Part shown: one piece after another, positions 6,392 through 12,920 of the stretch | Position numbering within the stretch: position 1 is the first letter of the stretch | How the letters are laid out: every line of letters starts with the position of its first letter | Assembly (NCBI GenBank): GCA_903897565.1 | Contig: CAIUCF010000089.1 | Span: forward strand, 1-15,919 | DNA from: an uncultured Rhodospirillales bacterium | GTDB taxonomy: Bacteria; Pseudomonadota; Alphaproteobacteria; ATCC43930; CGMCC-115725 | Reading direction: 5' to 3' | Length of the DNA stretch: 15,919 nt | Notes under the pieces: generated by a model | What the model was told of the DNA's origin: nothing | Database searches by the model: none | Seen by the model: only the letters and a program-made list of their open reading frames with translations | Program-made: the position numbers and the translations under genes

Positions 6392-7498
6392 TCAGGTCGC
6401 CCTCGTCTTCAGCATTTCGAGTCGATGCACGAGTTCGCTATCCGGCTCGCCCGTCTTCCAATCCTCGTTCATTCTGACCCAGCGGCGCTTCTTGCCGAAC
6501 AGGTCGTTATTGGCCTTCTCGTCCTTGTCCGGGTCGACTTCCTTGGCAGGAATGAACGGTAGGCGCGGCACGATCGACTCCAGGGCCGCAATCTGTTCAG
6601 CCTCTGCGACCGCCGAGGTCCAGGTCTCGATCAGAGGCTCCCACCCGTCGACGAGCCAGGCAAGCCGGGTCGCCTGCCCGCGGACCTCGCCGGACTTGAC
6701 GTCCCATTCCATGACGATGGAGCGCGGACTTCCGACCAACGCGTCGAATTTCCGCAAGACCTCGGTCGCGATCTTGAGGGTGTGATTGGCAAGCTCCACC
6801 GTGAAATGGGCTTGATCCGCAGCCTCGCTCAACCGCTCGGAGGCCCAATCAGCAATCGATGCCGAGAACTCCCCGAGCCGGGACACGAGTTTGCGCAGTC
6901 GACCCTCAGACGGACTCCATGCGGTACCGACGGCGTAGGTCGCGACGCCGAGTTCGGACAACCGATTATCGAACGCCTTGGCATCGAGTTGGAGGCGATC
7001 CGCAATGGCGAACAGAGTCTCGCGGATGCGCTCCTGGCCGTCGGGGCTCGTGATCTCGCGCATCAGGGCCTTAGCCTGGGTCGGCTCGGCTTCCTCGATG
7101 ACCTTGAGGATGAGGACCACCTGGTTCAATGCCTTGGCTTCCTCGTCGGCCGCCAGGCATTGGGTTGCCGCCTCGACCACGTCCGGCCCGGCAAGACCGC
7201 TCTTGGCCACCTCGAGCGCCGCCATCCGCACCGTGTAGGGGTCGAGGGCACGCCGCGCCATCACCTCCTCATGCAGTAACACGTCATGGGTGGTGAGCGA
7301 AATCATCTCGCCGACCGCGGTCCACGGGATCACGATCGCGCCGGGTCCCCCGGAAAACTGGCCGATGACGATCTCCAGCTTGTCGCGCCAATCCTTCCTG
7401 ACCCGAGAATCCGCGAGGATCGGTGTCGTGAAGGGGACCGTTGCGCCCCGTTCCTCGAAGGTGGACGGCAGAAGATGGTCAAAACTGCGTGTCGCCAT
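6392..7498 (-). CDS. Conserved uncharacterised protein (368 aa), first gene of a two-gene operon
   Basis: This is a 368-residue soluble protein beginning MATRSFDHLLPSTFEERGA. It lacks membrane helices, signal peptide and any motif that I can name. The N-terminal 80 residues mix strand and helix (VIPWTAVGEM around 57-66); the rest is charged and helical, with a Lys-rich patch and FGKKRRW near the end. The ATG at 7498 was preferred to a frame extended to 7606 because the extra 36 residues look like untranslated arginine-rich noise; the ribosome site is weak. It is cotranscribed with the 429-aa protein (2-bp gap) and divergent from the CheY-like gene. Confidence 0.85.
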   Translation of the reverse strand: MATRSFDHLLPSTFEERGATVPFTTPILADSRVRKDWRDKLEIVIGQFSGGPGAIVIPWTAVGEMISLTTHDVLLHEEVMARRALDPYTVRMAALEVAKSGLAGPDVVEAATQCLAADEEAKALNQVVLILKVIEEAEPTQAKALMREITSPDGQERIRETLFAIADRLQLDAKAFDNRLSELGVATYAVGTAWSPSEGRLRKLVSRLGEFSASIADWASERLSEAADQAHFTVELANHTLKIATEVLRKFDALVGSPRSIVMEWDVKSGEVRGQATRLAWLVDGWEPLIETWTSAVAEAEQIAALESIVPRLPFIPAKEVDPDKDEKANNDLFGKKRRWVRMNEDWKTGEPDSELVHRLEMLKTRAT

Positions 7499-7858
7499 GA
7501 TGGTTAATGTTGCCCGATCATATCCGCGACGTCCAGTGCGCCGCGGCCTAGTGGCTGAGTATCGCTCGGCGGGCTGGTCGCTATCGCCCTGCACGAGAAG
7601 ATCCAATCTACTTAAGGTAACATTTTGTCACCAACGCGTGTCAAGCGACCAACCGCCGCATTGGTCCATGGGCCTCGGAACGTCCTCATACCCGGCGGTC
7701 GCTCGCGCCCTATTGTTAATGAAAAATTAAGCGCGCCGGTCTATCGAAATCTGGTACGAATCTGAGTCGGTATTGTATGATTCTTATGTGAACGACCCGC
7801 GCCGGAGCCCCGTCATCGGGTTCAGTTGCGGTCAGCCGGTACTATTCGAAAAGCGACA
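7499..7858. other. 360-bp divergent intergenic region between the unknown operon and the CheY-like gene
   Basis: No gene is seen here. It is richer in A+T than its surroundings, notably at 7712-7732. It holds an imperfect palindrome, GGTAACA-TTT-TGTCACC (7616-7632, one mismatch). On the minus strand GTGACA (7626-7631) followed by TAGATT (7605-7610) at 15 bp is a possible but short-spaced promoter for the unknown operon. On the plus strand TATGAT (7776-7781) could be a -10 box for the CheY-like gene, but no good -35 pairs with it. Confidence 0.5.
7616..7632. promoter_or_regulatory. Imperfect palindrome, candidate operator
   Basis: Arms GGTAACA and TGTCACC match at 6 of 7 positions around a TTT centre. 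It overlaps the candidate -35 box of the minus-strand unknown operon, a position where a bound regulator would affect initiation. No regulator family is assigned. Confidence 0.25.
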
Positions 7859-8344
7859 ATGATGGAATACTCCCCCGATTACTCGAACCTTAAGGTCCTG
7901 ATCGCTGACGACATGAGCTTCTGGCGTACATTGATGCGCAACTTTGTCGATGCATTGGGAGTGCGCCAGGTCCGTAGCGTTGAAAGCGCGCGCAAGGCCT
8001 GGGACATGGTGTGCGAGTTTCAGCCGCATATTCTGATCTGCGACTGGCAGATGCTCGACGGCGAAGGCATAGAACTGCTCCGCATGGTCCGGCACTCGAA
8101 GGACAGCCCGAACCGCTTCATGAACGTGATGATGGTGACGGCGTTCAACGAGGAACATCGAGTCCGCCAGGCTTTGCGCGAAGGCGTTAATTGCTATCTG
8201 ACAAAGCCCATGACGGCCCAGGATTTCCTTCGCAAATTTGCCCATTGCGCCGAGGATCGGCGCCCGTTCGAATCAACGCCGAGCTATCTCGGTCCCCAGC
8301 GAAGCCCAGAGATCGTCGAATCCGATGACCTCGTCTTCGTCTAA
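7859..8344 (+). CDS. Single-domain CheY-like response regulator
   Basis: This is a 161-residue receiver-domain protein with no output domain. It has the acidic pair D17-D18 in VLIADDMSFWRTLM, the phospho-acceptor D62 in LICDWQM, T94 in MMVTAF and K116 in LTKPM, so all signalling residues are present. An extra tail of about 25 residues (PFESTPSYLG...DDLVFV) follows the receiver. It is probably phosphorylated by a histidine kinase and acts by protein contact, as CheY or DivK do. The start is one of two adjacent ATGs (7859 or 7862); an upstream TTG at 7826 is less likely. The next gene begins 21 bp after its stop, so the two are probably cotranscribed. Confidence 0.9.
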   Translation: MMEYSPDYSNLKVLIADDMSFWRTLMRNFVDALGVRQVRSVESARKAWDMVCEFQPHILICDWQMLDGEGIELLRMVRHSKDSPNRFMNVMMVTAFNEEHRVRQALREGVNCYLTKPMTAQDFLRKFAHCAEDRRPFESTPSYLGPQRSPEIVESDDLVFV

Positions 8345-8365
8345 CCGCCCTTTCGTGAGCGCCGC

Positions 8366-8872
8366 GTGAGCCAGAACCCGCCCCCCGCGAGCAAGCGAGC
8401 ACCCGCGACGCTCATCAAGGTGCCGGCGAGTTCGCGCCCGCCGGTCGGCCGGACCGGTAGCGTCACCCTCGAAGCGGCATTGAAAAGGGCTGAGGCCTCG
8501 GTCGCGGCAATCGTCGAAACCCATCGCGCAGGGCTCGTGGAGATCATTTCCGATCTCGGCAAGGTGACCATGGGGGCGTCCGATCCGATCGAGCCCGACA
8601 ACGCGGCAAAATTGCTCGCCGTCGCCAACGATCTTCGCGGCGTCGCGGTCCCGCTCGGCCTACCCCTCGTCGGCGAAATCGCGAACGTGATCTGCGATGT
8701 CGTCCAGCGCTTCCGGGTCGGCACGACGGGAGCCGGACCACTGGTGCAGATGCTCTACCACGCGCTCCGCCAAGCCTATGAGGCGGTCGGCCGCGGTGAT
8801 CGCCTCCAGCACGAGGCCGAAATCCGGCAGTTGCTCAAGGAATTGCGCGCCAAGATCGCCGCAAGCGTCTAA
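8366..8872 (+). CDS. Hpt-like helical protein lacking the phospho-histidine
   Basis: This 168-residue protein has a Pro/Ala-rich, probably disordered N-terminus (1-32) followed by helices. The segment AVANDLRGVAVPLG (85-98) resembles the Hpt signature H-x-L-K-G-x-x-x-x-x-G, with N88 at the histidine position, R91 for Lys and the glycines kept. Related alphaproteobacterial proteins that I recall have a His-Asp-[IL]-[KR]-Gly version next to response regulators. It follows the CheY-like gene closely, suggesting that it binds that receiver domain. The start is GTG at 8366 with a weak ribosome site. Its TAA stop overlaps the convergent thiE stop. The Hpt assignment is inference; another helical fold is possible. 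Confidence 0.75.
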   Translation: MSQNPPPASKRAPATLIKVPASSRPPVGRTGSVTLEAALKRAEASVAAIVETHRAGLVEIISDLGKVTMGASDPIEPDNAAKLLAVANDLRGVAVPLGLPLVGEIANVICDVVQRFRVGTTGAGPLVQMLYHALRQAYEAVGRGDRLQHEAEIRQLLKELRAKIAASV

Positions 8873-9504
8873 CGACGCGCGGACGACGCGATCAATCGCG
8901 CGACCAATGCCGCGGCAGCACGAGACGGGTCGCCGGCGCGCATGATTTCTCCCATCACGGCAACTCCTGCGGCGCCCGCTCGGCGACAAGCTGCGATCTT
9001 GTCCGCATCGATGCCGCCGAGCCCGATCAGCGGCTTTTTCGTGAGGATTGCCGCGTGCTGGAGGCCTTCCGGGCCGAGTGCAGGCCCATAGCCGGGCTTG
9101 CTTTCGGTCAGGAAGATCGGGCTGAGCGAAAGATAGTCGAGGGTGGGATCGCGGATCATCGCCGCCCCCGGGTCGCCGTGCCAGGACTGGCCGATCAAGG
9201 CCTCCGGGAGTAGCACCCGCGCCTGGGCCGCATCACCCGATTCCGGTAAGTGCACGCCATCGAGGCCGAGTCGGCGCGCCGCGTCGACGTCGTCGTGAAC
9301 CATCAGCACGGCGCCCGCCGCGGTCGTCAGCCGCTGGAGTCGGCGCAGTAAATCGAATCGCGCCTCGGGATCGAGATCTTTTTCGCGCAGGCTGATCCAG
9401 CGAATGCCCCCCTCGAGCGCGGCCGCGACGACCCAATCGAGCGGCCGCGTCGCCTGGCGTCGATCGGTGATCAGCAGGAGCGCTGGCTGGGGAAGGCTGC
9501 GCAT
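8869..9504 (-). CDS. thiE: ThiE/TenI-family protein, probable thiamine phosphate synthase
   Basis: This 211-residue TIM-barrel protein belongs to the ThiE/TenI family. ThiE joins the pyrimidine and thiazole halves into thiamine phosphate; TenI is a thiazole tautomerase. It has SLREKDL (38-44), VHDDVDAARRLGLDGVHL (69-86), IGQSWH (104-109), LSPIFLTESKPG (127-138) and the phosphate-binding GLGGID (161-166). After GVHL it reads PES instead of the GQxD usual in ThiE, which makes it somewhat TenI-like. It is the last gene of thiO-thiS-thiG-thiE, 12 bp after thiG, which supports thiazole or thiamine phosphate synthesis either way. It ends convergently against the Hpt-like gene with overlapping stops. 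Confidence 0.82.
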   Translation of the reverse strand: MRSLPQPALLLITDRRQATRPLDWVVAAALEGGIRWISLREKDLDPEARFDLLRRLQRLTTAAGAVLMVHDDVDAARRLGLDGVHLPESGDAAQARVLLPEALIGQSWHGDPGAAMIRDPTLDYLSLSPIFLTESKPGYGPALGPEGLQHAAILTKKPLIGLGGIDADKIAACRRAGAAGVAVMGEIMRAGDPSRAAAALVARLIASSARR

Positions 9505-9516
9505 ATCCCGGTGCCG

Positions 9517-10290
9517 TCAGCTGCCGATCAATCCCAGCTGCGGGCTCGACGCCTCGGCATGACGCTTCTGCGGAATGCGCCCGGCACGATAAGCCAACCG
9601 CCCCGCCTCCACGGCCGCGCGCATCGCCCGCGCCATCAGCCGAGGATTGTCGGCCTTGGCGACCGCCGTATTGAGGAGAACGGCGCCGCAGCCGAGCTCC
9701 ATCGCCAGCGCCGCGTCAGATGCCGTGCCGATCCCGGCATCGAGGATCACCGGGACCGGGCTGCGGCGAACGATCTGCTCGATCGCGATCGGATTGGCGA
9801 TGCCGCGGCCCGAACCAATCGGTGATCCGAGCGGCATCACCGCCGCGGCGCCCAGATCGGCGAGCTTCAGACAGGTCACCAGGTCGTCATTGCAGTACGG
9901 CAGCACGATGAAGCCGAGCTTCACAAGTTCCTCGGTCGCCGCGAGGAGCTGCACCGCGTCCGGATACAGCGTTTCCCGATCGCCGATGATCTCGAGCTTG
10001 ATCCAGTTGGTCTCGAGCGCCTCGCGACCGAGTTCGGCGGTCAGGATGGCGTCCTTCACCGTCGCGCAGCCGGCGGTATTCGGCAGAATGCGATAGCGGT
10101 CACCCAGCAGGTCGACCATGCTTTCCGAATAGGGATCGAGGCTGATGCGGCGGATCGAGGCCGTCACGATCTCTGCGCCGCTGAGCGCAACGGCATCCAG
10201 CATGGTTTGCTGATTGGGGTAGCCCGCGGTCCCGATCAGCAGCCGCGAGGCAAAGCTCCGCCCCGCGATCGTCAGCAGATCATCGCTCAT
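9517..10290 (-). CDS. thiG: Thiazole synthase ThiG
   Basis: This 257-residue protein is ThiG, which builds the thiazole phosphate of thiamine from deoxyxylulose phosphate, dehydroglycine and sulfur carried by ThiS. It has TASIRRI (43-49), the Schiff-base lysine K98 in WIKLEIIGD, VLPYCNDD, the phosphate loop GSPIGSGRGI and VILDAGIGTASDAALAMELG. All are characteristic and the length is standard. The ATG at 10290 lies 8 bp after the thiS stop. The Shine-Dalgarno AAGGAGG lies inside the end of thiS, about 12 nt upstream, which suggests translational coupling. It is the third gene of the TPP-riboswitch operon. Confidence 0.97.
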   Translation of the reverse strand: MSDDLLTIAGRSFASRLLIGTAGYPNQQTMLDAVALSGAEIVTASIRRISLDPYSESMVDLLGDRYRILPNTAGCATVKDAILTAELGREALETNWIKLEIIGDRETLYPDAVQLLAATEELVKLGFIVLPYCNDDLVTCLKLADLGAAAVMPLGSPIGSGRGIANPIAIEQIVRRSPVPVILDAGIGTASDAALAMELGCGAVLLNTAVAKADNPRLMARAMRAAVEAGRLAYRAGRIPQKRHAEASSPQLGLIGS

Positions 10291-10298
10291 CGCTGTCG

Positions 10299-10508
10299 CT
10301 ATCCTCCTTGAAACGGCCGCACGACTTCGACGATGTCGCCGGCTTGGGCCACGTAGCTTGCCCAGTCGCTGCGCCTGACAACGGCACCATTGACCGCGAC
10401 CGCCAGGTAGCGAACCGCCGGATCGATGCCGTGACGGCGGAGCAATGCGGTGACGACCTCCGGTGACTCCACGCTGATCGCCCCGCCAGGGCCGGGCTTC
10501 AGACTCAT
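10299..10508 (-). CDS. thiS: Sulfur carrier protein ThiS
   Basis: This 69-residue ubiquitin-like protein ends in the required Gly-Gly (EVVRPFQGG). That terminus is adenylated and turned into a thiocarboxylate that gives sulfur to the thiazole made by ThiG. The ALLRRHGIDPAVRYLAVAVN and GDIVEVVRPF regions are typical of the family. Its ATG overlaps the thiO stop in an ATGA arrangement, a sign of coupled translation. The codons for the final Gly-Gly are GGA GGA and also serve as a Shine-Dalgarno sequence for thiG. Confidence 0.96.
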   Translation of the reverse strand: MSLKPGPGGAISVESPEVVTALLRRHGIDPAVRYLAVAVNGAVVRRSDWASYVAQAGDIVEVVRPFQGG

Positions 10509-11680
10509 GCCGACACCGCCGCGGCCTGGAAACGGTCGAGTGCGAACGGACGGATCAGTTCCGGGATCCGCCCGGAGACAATCGCCGCGACAATGGTCTG
10601 CGCGGTAATCGGCGTCAGGAGAATCCCGTTGCGATGATGGCCGGTCGCCAGGATCAGGCCTTCAGTATCGCTCATCCCCAGGATCGGCAGATCGTCTCGC
10701 GACCCGGGGCGGAAACCGCACCAGAATTCATCGACTGCGAGTTCCTCGATGCCCGGCAGGGCACGCCAGGCGCCGTCCAGCAGGGCGAGCATCCCACCCG
10801 CCGTCTGCGTGCGGTCGAAGCCGCGCTCTTCGGTGGTGGCGCCGACGATGAGGCGGCCGTCACGGCGCGGCACGAGATAACAATTCGGCGCCCAGACGAC
10901 ATGGCGCAACAGCGGCGCCGCCGGATCCATGCGCAGCGCCAACATCTGGCCCTTGACGGGGCGGACGGGCAAGCGTGATCGCGCGGGCAGGCCCTTGATG
11001 CCGCGGGACCATGCGCCCGCAGCCATGACCACGATGTCGGCGGGATGGAAGATCGGATCCTGATCAGGCCGATGCAGCTGAAGGCCTGTAACACGGCCAT
11101 CGACGATCTCGACGCCATCGACGGGGCTGTTCTCCCGGATGTCGCAGCCGGCCTTGCGGCACGCCGCGACCAGGGCCTGCGCGACGAGCCTGTTGTCGAC
11201 CTGACCGTCGAGCGGGCTGAACAGGCCGCCACTGAGCCGGGGATTGAGGTGCGGCTCGCGTGCCAGCACCTCGGCTGCAGAGAGCCAGGAGATCGGCAAA
11301 TCCATGCGACGATGGAGGTCATGGGTGAACCGCAGCTTCTCGGCATCGTCGCGCGTCAGGGCGACCATCATCGTGCCTTCGTCACGAAAACCGACGGCGA
11401 TACCGGTCGCCCGCTCGAGCTCGACGGCGAAGTCCGGCCACAGGCGCTGGCTCTCCCGTGCGAGCGGCAGCAGCCCCTCCTCCGTCGGCTCGGTTTCGAT
11501 CTGCGCCGCCAGCATTCCGGCGGCGGCCCAACTCGCCTCGCGCCCACAAGCGCCGGCTTCGAAGACGGCGACGGCGAGACCCTGCTGACCGAGGCGCCAG
11601 GCGATCGACAATCCGACCACCCCACCGCCGATAACGGCGATTCGCGCGGCCGATACACCGGGCTTGGAGATATTGAACAC
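10505..11680 (-). CDS. thiO: Glycine oxidase ThiO
   Basis: This 391-residue FAD-dependent amine oxidase converts glycine to iminoacetate (dehydroglycine), the ThiG substrate, in aerobic thiamine synthesis. The FAD motif IAVIGGGVVGLSIAWRLG is at residues 14-31, ASWAAAGML at 49-57 and the C-terminal flavin-contacting LATGHHRNGILLTP near 350-365. The start is GTG at 11680, 10 nt after the end of the TPP riboswitch; the nearest upstream purine-rich sites (AGGGAG and TAGG) are in or beside the riboswitch 3' strand. It overlaps thiS by 4 bp. With thiO present, no thiH is needed, fitting an oxygen-using organism. Confidence 0.95.
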   Translation of the reverse strand: MFNISKPGVSAARIAVIGGGVVGLSIAWRLGQQGLAVAVFEAGACGREASWAAAGMLAAQIETEPTEEGLLPLARESQRLWPDFAVELERATGIAVGFRDEGTMMVALTRDDAEKLRFTHDLHRRMDLPISWLSAAEVLAREPHLNPRLSGGLFSPLDGQVDNRLVAQALVAACRKAGCDIRENSPVDGVEIVDGRVTGLQLHRPDQDPIFHPADIVVMAAGAWSRGIKGLPARSRLPVRPVKGQMLALRMDPAAPLLRHVVWAPNCYLVPRRDGRLIVGATTEERGFDRTQTAGGMLALLDGAWRALPGIEELAVDEFWCGFRPGSRDDLPILGMSDTEGLILATGHHRNGILLTPITAQTIVAAIVSGRIPELIRPFALDRFQAAAVSA

Positions 11681-11690
11681 GAGACGCCTA

Positions 11691-11772
11691 GGCTCCCTTC
11701 GCTGGTATGATCCAGACAGGTTCGATGGGTATGATCTCAGCCCCGTTCATTAGAAAACGAGGCACCCCAGCC
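11691..11772 (-). promoter_or_regulatory. TPP riboswitch (THI element) controlling the thi operon
   Basis: Read on the minus strand the element has all conserved parts in order: GGGGTGCC, a variable hairpin, GGGCTGAGATCATACCC, ATCGAACCTG, TCTGGATCATACCAGCG and AAGGGAGCC. P1 is GGCT/AGCC (11769-11772 with 11691-11694). It binds thiamine pyrophosphate and shuts off the operon. The thiO GTG lies only 10 nt downstream and no terminator separates them, so control is most likely translational: the AGGGAG and neighbouring TAGG sites lie at the 3' edge of the aptamer. Confidence 0.96.
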
Positions 11773-11773
11773 G

Positions 11774-11795
11774 CTTATCGGATGCAGCCGATAAG
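11774..11795 (-). repeat. Perfect 8-bp stem-loop just 5' of the TPP riboswitch
   Basis: CTTATCGG and CCGATAAG arms enclose a 6-nt loop (CTGCAT on the minus strand). It ends one base before P1 of the riboswitch and begins close to the predicted transcription start. No T-run follows on the minus strand, so it is not an intrinsic terminator for the upstream gene. It could be a 5' protective hairpin, a stem stacking on P1, or an operator. Confidence 0.6.
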
Positions 11796-11806
11796 TTTGA
11801 AGTACA

Positions 11807-11834
11807 AGTCTAACACAAGCCGATGCGATGGCAA
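11807..11834 (-). promoter_or_regulatory. Predicted promoter of the thi operon
   Basis: On the minus strand TTGCCA (11829-11834, 5 of 6 to consensus) and TAGACT (11807-11812, 4 of 6) are 16 bp apart. Transcription would begin near 11800, just before the hairpin and riboswitch. The site lies in the 90-bp gap after the HD-GYP gene, so thi expression need not depend on that gene. Confidence 0.5.
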
Positions 11835-11862
11835 CAGGGATGGCGCCCCGCGCCCCGGCATC

Positions 11863-12900
11863 CTACTCGTCGACGAGACGCGCGCGGATCGCCAGGACCT
11901 CGTCCCAGCAGCCGAGAAACGCGTCGACGCAGTCAGGGTCCATGTGGCCGCCGCGATTTTCCAGCAGATAGAGCTTCGCCTCATCGGGTGCCCATGCCGG
12001 CTTGTAGGGGCGCGGCGAGGTCAGCGCGTCAAAGACATCGGCAACGGCGACGATCCGCGCCGACAACGGAATGGCTGATCCGATCAGACCGTGCGGGTAG
12101 CCGCCACCGTCGAATCTTTCGTGGTGATGGAGGGCGATCTCGGCGCCGAGGCATACCAGGGGCGACTCGCTGCGGCTGAGGATGCTATGGCCGATGGTGG
12201 CGTGGCGCTTCATGATCTCCATCTCCAGGGGATCGAGTCGCCCCGGCTTCAGCAGGATCATGTCGGGAATCCCGACCTTGCCGATATCGTGCATCGGCGC
12301 CGCACGCAGGATCAGTTCCCGGCCGGCTCGGTCGTAGCCCAGCTTGCCGGCGATCAACTCGGAAAAATGGGCCATGCGCAGCACGTGGGCGCCGGTTTCC
12401 GGATCACGACACTCGGAGGCCTTGGTGAGGCGCAGGATCAGCTCCATCTCACGGTCGGCGATGATCTGGGTCGCCTTCTGCACCTCGTCGGCGAGCCAGC
12501 GATTACGGTCCTGAAGCTGGAGATGACCGCGGCGCAGCGCCAGGAGATTGGTCAGGCGCGCCCGCATTTCGTGAGAATCGACCGGCTTGATCAGAAAATC
12601 GCTGACGCCGATATCGAGGGCGGTCCGCCTGATATGGCGATCTGTCGCCGCCGTCACCATGACCACGGGAATATCTGCAGCCCCGGGCAATGTCTTGAAG
12701 CGGCGGACGAACTCGTGCCCGTCCATCACCGGCATCATATAGTCGATCAGCACGAGATCCGGCATCGTCACGCCGCATGCGGCCAGCGCCTCGACCGGCT
12801 CGGCGTAGCACTCGCACTGAATGTCCGGCGCCAGTTTGCGCACGATGAAACTGAAGAAATCCAGGTTCGTCTTGTTGTCGTCGATAACGTAAATCAGCAT
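11863..12900 (-). CDS. Response regulator with HD-GYP c-di-GMP phosphodiesterase domain (RpfG-like)
   Basis: This 345-residue protein joins a receiver domain (1-120) to an HD-GYP domain (about 150-340). In the receiver, acidic residues D7-D8 lie near the start, D53 in LVLIDYMMP is the phospho-acceptor, T83 and K105 complete the site. The HD-GYP domain has H204-D205 in MHDIGK and HHHERFDGGGYP (258-269) followed by GLIG and IPLSARI, so the metal-binding and GYP motifs are intact and active c-di-GMP hydrolysis is expected. It starts 20 bp after the stop of the permease-kinase, in the same operon. The likely input is phosphate from the kinase's Hpt domain. Confidence 0.93.
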   Translation of the reverse strand: MLIYVIDDNKTNLDFFSFIVRKLAPDIQCECYAEPVEALAACGVTMPDLVLIDYMMPVMDGHEFVRRFKTLPGAADIPVVMVTAATDRHIRRTALDIGVSDFLIKPVDSHEMRARLTNLLALRRGHLQLQDRNRWLADEVQKATQIIADREMELILRLTKASECRDPETGAHVLRMAHFSELIAGKLGYDRAGRELILRAAPMHDIGKVGIPDMILLKPGRLDPLEMEIMKRHATIGHSILSRSESPLVCLGAEIALHHHERFDGGGYPHGLIGSAIPLSARIVAVADVFDALTSPRPYKPAWAPDEAKLYLLENRGGHMDPDCVDAFLGCWDEVLAIRARLVDE

Positions 12901-12920
12901 CTCGCCCGTCTTTCTCGGAA

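Noticed and set aside
5460..6785. Plus-strand open frame of 441 codons across the two unknown genes
   Set aside because: It is antisense to two neatly abutting minus-strand genes, and its translation is arginine-rich and low in complexity. The minus-strand frames have the operon structure.
7499..7606. 36-residue N-terminal extension of the 368-residue unknown protein
   Set aside because: The extension is Arg/Thr/Ser-rich without structure, and the ATG at 7498 gives a more protein-like start.
11774..11795. The hairpin as a rho-independent terminator for the HD-GYP gene
   Set aside because: On the minus strand it is followed by CGGCTGGGG instead of a T-run.
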